A stretch of DNA of 13,916 nucleotides from Entrophospora sp. SA101 (taxonomy: Eukaryota > Glomeromycota > Glomeromycetes > Entrophosporales > Entrophosporaceae), in NCBI GenBank assembly GCA_958430865.1, contig CAUDNR010004243.1, positions 4,315 through 18,230 of the forward strand. The letters are read 5' to 3'. Shown in pieces: positions 10,103 through 13,916 of the stretch (position 1 is its first letter; the number at the start of each line of letters is the position of its first letter). The notes below the pieces were generated by a model. The model was not told the DNA's origin. It was given only the letters and a program-made list of their open reading frames with translations, and searched no databases. The position numbers and the translations under genes are program-made.

Positions 10103-11242
10103 TCATTTTGCGATTTTTTTTATTTCAATATTTAATTTATTATAAATTTCAATATGACTCAATTCATTTAACGGCATTAATTGTCTGATAGCAACACCAT
10201 TATCACCACCACCAAGTAAAGTGTTGAATTTTTTAAATAGAATTGGTAAAACTTGTTCCACGCTGATTTCTTGATTTGTTTCTCCTCCTCGTTTGTTAAG
10301 TTCTTTTGTAATCGAAGTTACACTTTTACCCTCAATCCCACAAGGAATTATGTGATTAAACCATCTTAAATCTGTATTACAATTAAGTGCAAATCCATGC
10401 GATGTTATAAATCTTTGAACTTGAATACCTAAATCATTATGTCAAGTTAATTATAATGAGATGAGCGTCGGTGAGAAGTTAATTAGTTAATTGCCATTTT
10501 ATATTTATCATGATAATAACTTTAATTACCAATTGCACATATTTTCTCATTTTCAACCCAAACGCCAGTATCTTTGGTAGTTCTGGCTTTAATTTTATAT
10601 TCAGAGCATGTATCAATAATCAATTTTTCAATTGATGCAACATAAGATCTTACCGACAACTAATAAAACCAATTATAAAGATCCATATTAATATTATATT
10701 GTTGGCATTATTCAGAATCTTCGCATAATGAATACCTTGAAATTATTTAGATTCAGTATCGGATAACAAACTAATTGACCAGGCCCATGAAAAGTAATCT
10801 TACCACCCCTCAATGTCTATTAATGGATTGATTGATTAATAGATTGATTGATTTTTTGTTGATGATTAAAATCAGTAAATATTTATTTATTAACTCTAAA
10901 ATATTCTGCTCCTAATTTCTTTAATCGAATTTCTTCATCTTCTTCACCATCATCTTTCACTAGTCTTCTTCTTCCTACTGTATAAGTTGGAGGATGTTGC
11001 AGTAATATTATTATATCAGATGAAGGTTCATTAAATTTTTTATGATGCTCAACAAGAAAATTTTGTAATTCAAGCCCTTTTGAATATGAAAATTTGGAAA
11101 AATAAACATATGGAAGAATTAATTTATTATTGTTGTTGACATTGTGTTTTTCTATAATTAAGGAATAATTCCTAATTTTTACTAAAAAAATTTTTTTAAA
11201 GTGTAAACGAGACAAAATCATTATTAATTTATTTATGATCAT
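10103..11242 (-). CDS. LIP2: Octanoyltransferase, lipoate biosynthesis, mitochondrial
   Basis: This enzyme moves octanoyl from acyl carrier protein to a lysine of lipoyl domains (GcvH/H protein, then PDH and KGDH E2). Lipoyl synthase then adds sulfur. Exons are 11242-10895, 10816-10736, 10659-10530, 10428-10103. All junctions are GT-AG and in phase, giving 294 aa. Family motifs in order are [32 protein letters not shown] (residues 119-137), [14 protein letters not shown] with the expected catalytic Lys182, ITSHGFALN, and IIPCGI with the catalytic Cys216. Both catalytic residues are thus present and spaced as in LipB. The N terminus is hydrophobic and basic with almost no acids before residue 30, fitting mitochondrial import. 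A second in-frame ATG at 11221 is an alternative start. A Glu/Asp-rich insert (near DDGEEDEE, exon 1) is longer than in bacterial LipB. Confidence 0.93.
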
Positions 11243-11734
11243 CAAAATCACAGGTTTAATCGAAAAAAAATTTTATCATACGAAAATAAATCATGGTAAT
11301 ATTATTTACATTCAGTCATTGTACTTCAAGGGTTAACCAACCTAAAAGAACAATAATATTATTATACAACATAAATGGGATTTCAATGATTAATATTATA
11401 GTTAAATTCATATTCGATAAATTCATAATCGATAGTTATAATCATAATAAAATCTCGATAATCGATAAAGTCATAAAAATGAATTCAAGCTTTCGAATTA
11501 AGTATAGAAATACAGATGATAATAAGATTTCAATTGACAAAAAAAGAACAATAACAATTTATCTTTTCTTGAAAAACGTGGGATTTGTGAAGAGCTTTTA
11601 GCTAATAATAATTTGGAATTATTTTTTTTATTGTCTTTAAAGTCATACATTTCCTATTCTCATTATATTATGAAATTAAGGAGCGGCATAATTCGATAAA
11701 TTCTGTACCAGACCTTATGAATTTAACGAGCTTT
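11243..11734. other. AT-rich spacer with a doubtful 102-aa ORF
   Basis: This spacer lies upstream of LIP2 and contains its promoter. An ATG-initiated plus-strand frame spans 11293-11601 (102 aa, Ile/Asn/Lys-rich). Its composition is what random AT-rich DNA gives, and there is no domain or signal, so I do not call it a gene. Several ATCGAT/TCGATA-type words cluster at about 11415-11467. They form short inverted repeats whose role, if any, is unknown. Confidence 0.45.
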
Positions 11735-12036
11735 GATATCTAGCTTTGGCAAACATTACACAAATACTCATGCATTATGCCGTCGTTGTGGTAGAAGAGC
11801 CCTTCACAATCAAAAGAAAACATGCGCTCAATGTTGATGTCCAGCTGCAAAGACTAGCAGTTACATGTTTTTAATTAAATATAATGATTTATTATCTATT
11901 TTATGCTTTAGAGAAAATTAAAGTGCGCTGTATAATTTAGATAATTGGAGTGAAAGGCTAAACATAGATGTGCTGGTCGTATGAGATACTTAAAACTTGT
12001 GAATGACGTTTTAAGAACGGCTTTCGTGAAGGTACG
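11735..12036 (+). pseudogene. Ribosomal protein eL37 pseudogene with intron
   Basis: Frame from 11739 reads [20 protein letters not shown] then [12 protein letters not shown], the zinc-ribbon core of eL37 (60S ribosomal protein L37), including its Cys pairs. A TGA at 11835-11837 falls where the family has Gly after the CAQC motif. After CPAAKTS comes a roughly 53 nt AT-rich stretch ending TTTAG (about 11861-11913), which looks like the original intron. The 3' part survives in pieces. YN and WSE are separated by a small ATAATT duplication near 11931-11947. Then AGRMRYLKLVND, and after a frameshift RFKNGFREGT, match the C-terminal half. No usable ATG precedes the homology. Stop, frameshifts and deletions show it is dead; a retained intron means it arose by DNA duplication rather than retroposition, or decayed in place. 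Confidence 0.85.
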
Positions 12037-12302
12037 AAATGGTTTTAAGGAGAGAGAAAGAAAGATAATTGTTGATTTTTTAGTTCCAAAAAATAAATCT
12101 ATAAATTGAATTAGAAATCTTTTATATATAAATATATAAATACATAATTGTTAGTTTAATTTAAATAAAAGAAAACGAATACTTAATGATAGTGGCAGTT
12201 GTGACAGTTATACAATTTAACAAGTGGAAAACATATAACGAATGACCAATTATTTTGTTAAATCTCCTTGACCAGGAGAGGCTCCCATTGGATCTTTCGA
12301 TA
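12037..12302. other. Intergenic, no gene seen
   Basis: This AT-rich DNA lies between the eL37 remnant and the 3' end of the minus-strand secreted-protein candidate. The minus strand stays open in one frame through 12161-12302, but this is the unspliced frame of the neighbouring gene and carries no recognisable protein. Confidence 0.5.
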
Positions 12303-12766
12303 TTAAAAACGTGCTGAAGAAGTGTTGTCCAGTATATATTGGCTAGTGTTGACTGGTTGTGTAGGTGTATAGGTTCTTGAGAATGGTGGTAGGTAAAATG
12401 GAATGGGAAGTTGAGAACAGTCTTGATACACAGCGATAGAAATGGCAGCTGCTGAATGAGAATCCCGAGGCTTTGTAGTGTATCCACGCTTGAATGAAAT
12501 ACATGATGGGTTGATACACTCAACAGCACAATCGTGCAAGTCTTCTGGAAACACCATACACAAGCTTGTGAGATTCGGTACTCATTAATCATTTCAACAG
12601 AGCAGCATAGAAGATGCTGCTCTCTCATCTTACCACTACTTCTGCAAGCATGACCTTTTATACAAGAATTAACTTCTGTATCAGCTGTGCCAATTAACAT
12701 AACTGGCAGGATAAATAGATGTGACATAAAAGATACTTTCGGTAGGAATAAATCCAAGAATATCAT
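12303..12766 (-). CDS. Putative small secreted Cys-containing protein, two exons
   Basis: The minus strand has one long frame (12161-12799) that changes character midway, while a second frame (12303-12563) becomes more protein-like. Splicing an 89 nt intron (12545-12633; donor GTAAGA, branch-like ATTAATGA, acceptor TTTCCAG) joins exon 12766-12634 to exon 12544-12303 in frame and gives 124 aa. Residues 1-28 are hydrophobic and end in a small-residue site (LIGTA), like a signal peptide. Six Cys follow at about 35, 41, 50, 54, 59 and 87, five of them in the dense block CIKGHACRSSEDLHDCAVEC plus INPSC. The C-terminal part is Pro/Tyr/Thr/Ser-rich and ends SSARF. Alternative ATGs lie at 12727 and 12700. 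I recognise no family. Effector-like secretion is an inference from size, leader and Cys content. The region is less AT-rich than its flanks. Confidence 0.5.
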
Positions 12767-13159
12767 GAATGTGAACAAAAAGGAACTTAATGTTGTCAAT
12801 GGTTAACCTTTACATGAGATATTTAACACTCTTCATGTACTTGCAGATTTTTCGATCGAAGAAAGAAAATTTTCTCTTTTTTATTCCACTCTCACACTTC
12901 CCAAAATTCAACCATAGATACACCTATTTCTATTCTAATTTCTGTTGCAATTTCAATTGCAAGTTGCAAATTGGTAAAAAATTTTGTTTCTGAACTTTAT
13001 TAAATGAAATCTTTTAAACAACATTAATTGCGTGATACCGTTTTCATTTAAAATTGTTAATCTATTAACTATATTAAGAATTACATTTGCCATTATGTAA
13101 AAAATTGGAAATTTGTGCAAAACATTCTTCAAAATTACATTATTTAAAGATTTTTAAAG
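12767..13159. promoter_or_regulatory. Divergent intergenic region
   Basis: About 390 bp lies between the start of the minus-strand secreted-protein candidate and the plus-strand Asn-rich gene. It must contain both promoters. It is AT-rich with pyrimidine-rich runs near 12860-12900. Open frames in it have no protein character. No specific regulatory motif could be named. Confidence 0.4.
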
Positions 13160-13840
13160 ATGAATCACAATAATCATTATTATGGTAACAAATCACAAAA
13201 TAGTTCAAAATCAAGAAAATATAATAATGATAATAATAATGGTAACAATGATAACAATTTAGAATTACAAATTCATCATCAACCTTATCAACAACGTTAT
13301 CAACAACAGCAGTGTCGTCAACAAAATATTCAAAACAGACATCGACAGCAACATTGTCGACAACAACCTTATCGACCACAACATTACAGATTTAAAGTAG
13401 ATTCAAGAAATTTACATCGTCATGATGTTAATGGTGATGACGATGGCGATGGTAGTGATGGTAAAAGAGAAGAAGTTGGACAGCACCAATTTGAACCTGA
13501 TTCATATTATAATAACAATAAAACATATCCAAGAAATGGTGAGAGAATGAGATATGATGAACACAACAGACATTATAATAATAGTAATAATAATGAAAAA
13601 GAACCTCACTTTGCTACAATTGATTATTACGAAAACAATGGTAATAATAATATGTATTATTATAATTATTATTATGAAGATTGTAATCCATATAATGAAA
13701 AATTATATTATAACAAATATAAAAGGGACAGATATGAAATTAATAATAATACTCGTCATATTAGAAAACGTAATTTAAATTCATATTATGAAAAATCAAA
13801 TTTAAAAAATGATTATTATCACTTTACTAATAATAATAGT

Positions 13841-13916
<76 letters not shown>
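13160..13916 (+). CDS. Asn/Tyr/Gln-rich protein, 3' partial
   Basis: An ATG at 13160 opens a frame that stays open to the end of the window (252 codons) without an intron. The protein is low-complexity: Asn/His/Ser at the start, a Gln/Arg/His block (about residues 44-75, with repeated CRQQ-like units), an Asp/Gly patch, then Tyr/Asn/Arg-rich sequence such as MYYYNYYYEDCNPYNEKLYY. From residue 228 it is pure poly-Asn encoded by (AAC)n. No domain is visible in this N-terminal part. Composition, strand, and entry into poly-Asn in the same phase make it a good candidate for the missing N terminus of the FCP1-domain gene at the left end, or of a paralogue. The function of this half is unknown, and disorder is likely. 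Confidence 0.75.
13841..13916 (+). repeat. (AAC)n microsatellite, right end, coding for poly-Asn
   Basis: Twenty-five perfect AAC units plus A, immediately after an AGT codon, run to the last base of the window. The 76-base string is identical to bases 1-76. Confidence 0.98.

Noticed and set aside
11293..11601. 102-codon plus-strand ORF upstream of LIP2
   Set aside because: Ile/Asn/Lys composition is expected from AT-rich DNA; no domain, signal or splice support.
12161..12799. Single 212-codon minus-strand frame as one unspliced protein
   Set aside because: It begins at TTG, its second half is a Leu/His/Ser-rich frame without protein character, and a spliced model into the other frame reads better.
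13140..13379. 79-codon minus-strand frame
   Set aside because: It is antisense to the Asn/Gln-rich right-end gene and repetitive in the same way.
13554..13778. 74-codon plus-strand Ile/Met-rich frame
   Set aside because: This is an out-of-frame shadow of AAT/TAT codons in the right-end gene.
1..13916. Dictyostelium-like origin suggested by AAC repeats
   Set aside because: Intron density, moderate intergenic AT content and Ent3-type epsin fit a fungus better, though this is not decisive.

Overview
The window looks like a short nuclear contig from an AT-rich, intron-rich filamentous fungus. Arbuscular mycorrhizal fungi (Glomeromycotina) fit best: genes have many 70-180 nt GT-AG introns, A/T-ending codons, asparagine homopolymers written as (AAC)n, and wide AT-rich spaces holding decayed coding sequence. 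The lineage is an inference from style; no marker here fixes it.

Layout: (1) 1-1272 (+), the 3' part of an Asn-rich protein with a C-terminal FCP1/NLI-type HAD phosphatase domain, entered from inside an (AAC)n tract. (2) 1273-5718, a gene-poor stretch with a few GC-richer, coding-like relics (2086-2283, 2389-2545, 2547-2810, 3698-3934). (3) 5719-7655 (+), a seven-exon Ent3/epsinR-type ENTH epsin with a clathrin box and an acidic-phenylalanine motif in its tail. (4) 7721-7891 (+), an orphan piece resembling the C terminus of tRNA-splicing endonuclease subunit Sen15. (5) 8047-10011 (-), a mitochondrial AIM24-family gene of 7 or 8 exons. (6) 10103-11242 (-), a four-exon mitochondrial octanoyltransferase (LIP2/LipB family). 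(7) 11735-12036 (+), a broken ribosomal protein eL37 gene that still carries an intron. (8) 12303-12766 (-), a probable two-exon gene for a small secreted cysteine-containing protein. (9) 13160-13916 (+), the 5' part of an Asn/Tyr/Gln-rich protein that runs off the window inside another (AAC)n tract.

Functionally, the epsin belongs to clathrin/AP-1 traffic between Golgi and endosomes. AIM24 and LIP2 are adjacent, co-oriented, 91 bp apart, and both mitochondrial. They are separate spliced genes, not an operon.

The most unusual feature is at the ends. The first 76 and last 76 bases are the same string, (AAC)25A, read as poly-Asn in the same phase by two incomplete genes of matching composition and orientation. 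The two halves may be one FCP1-type gene split by circular or tandem structure, or two unrelated genes that an assembler stopped at the same microsatellite. Other points worth checking are the epsin-adjacent Sen15 remnant, the AIM24 stop codon that overlaps a splice donor, and the spliced secreted-protein candidate. I found no convincing tRNA or rRNA gene, CRISPR array or intact transposon.
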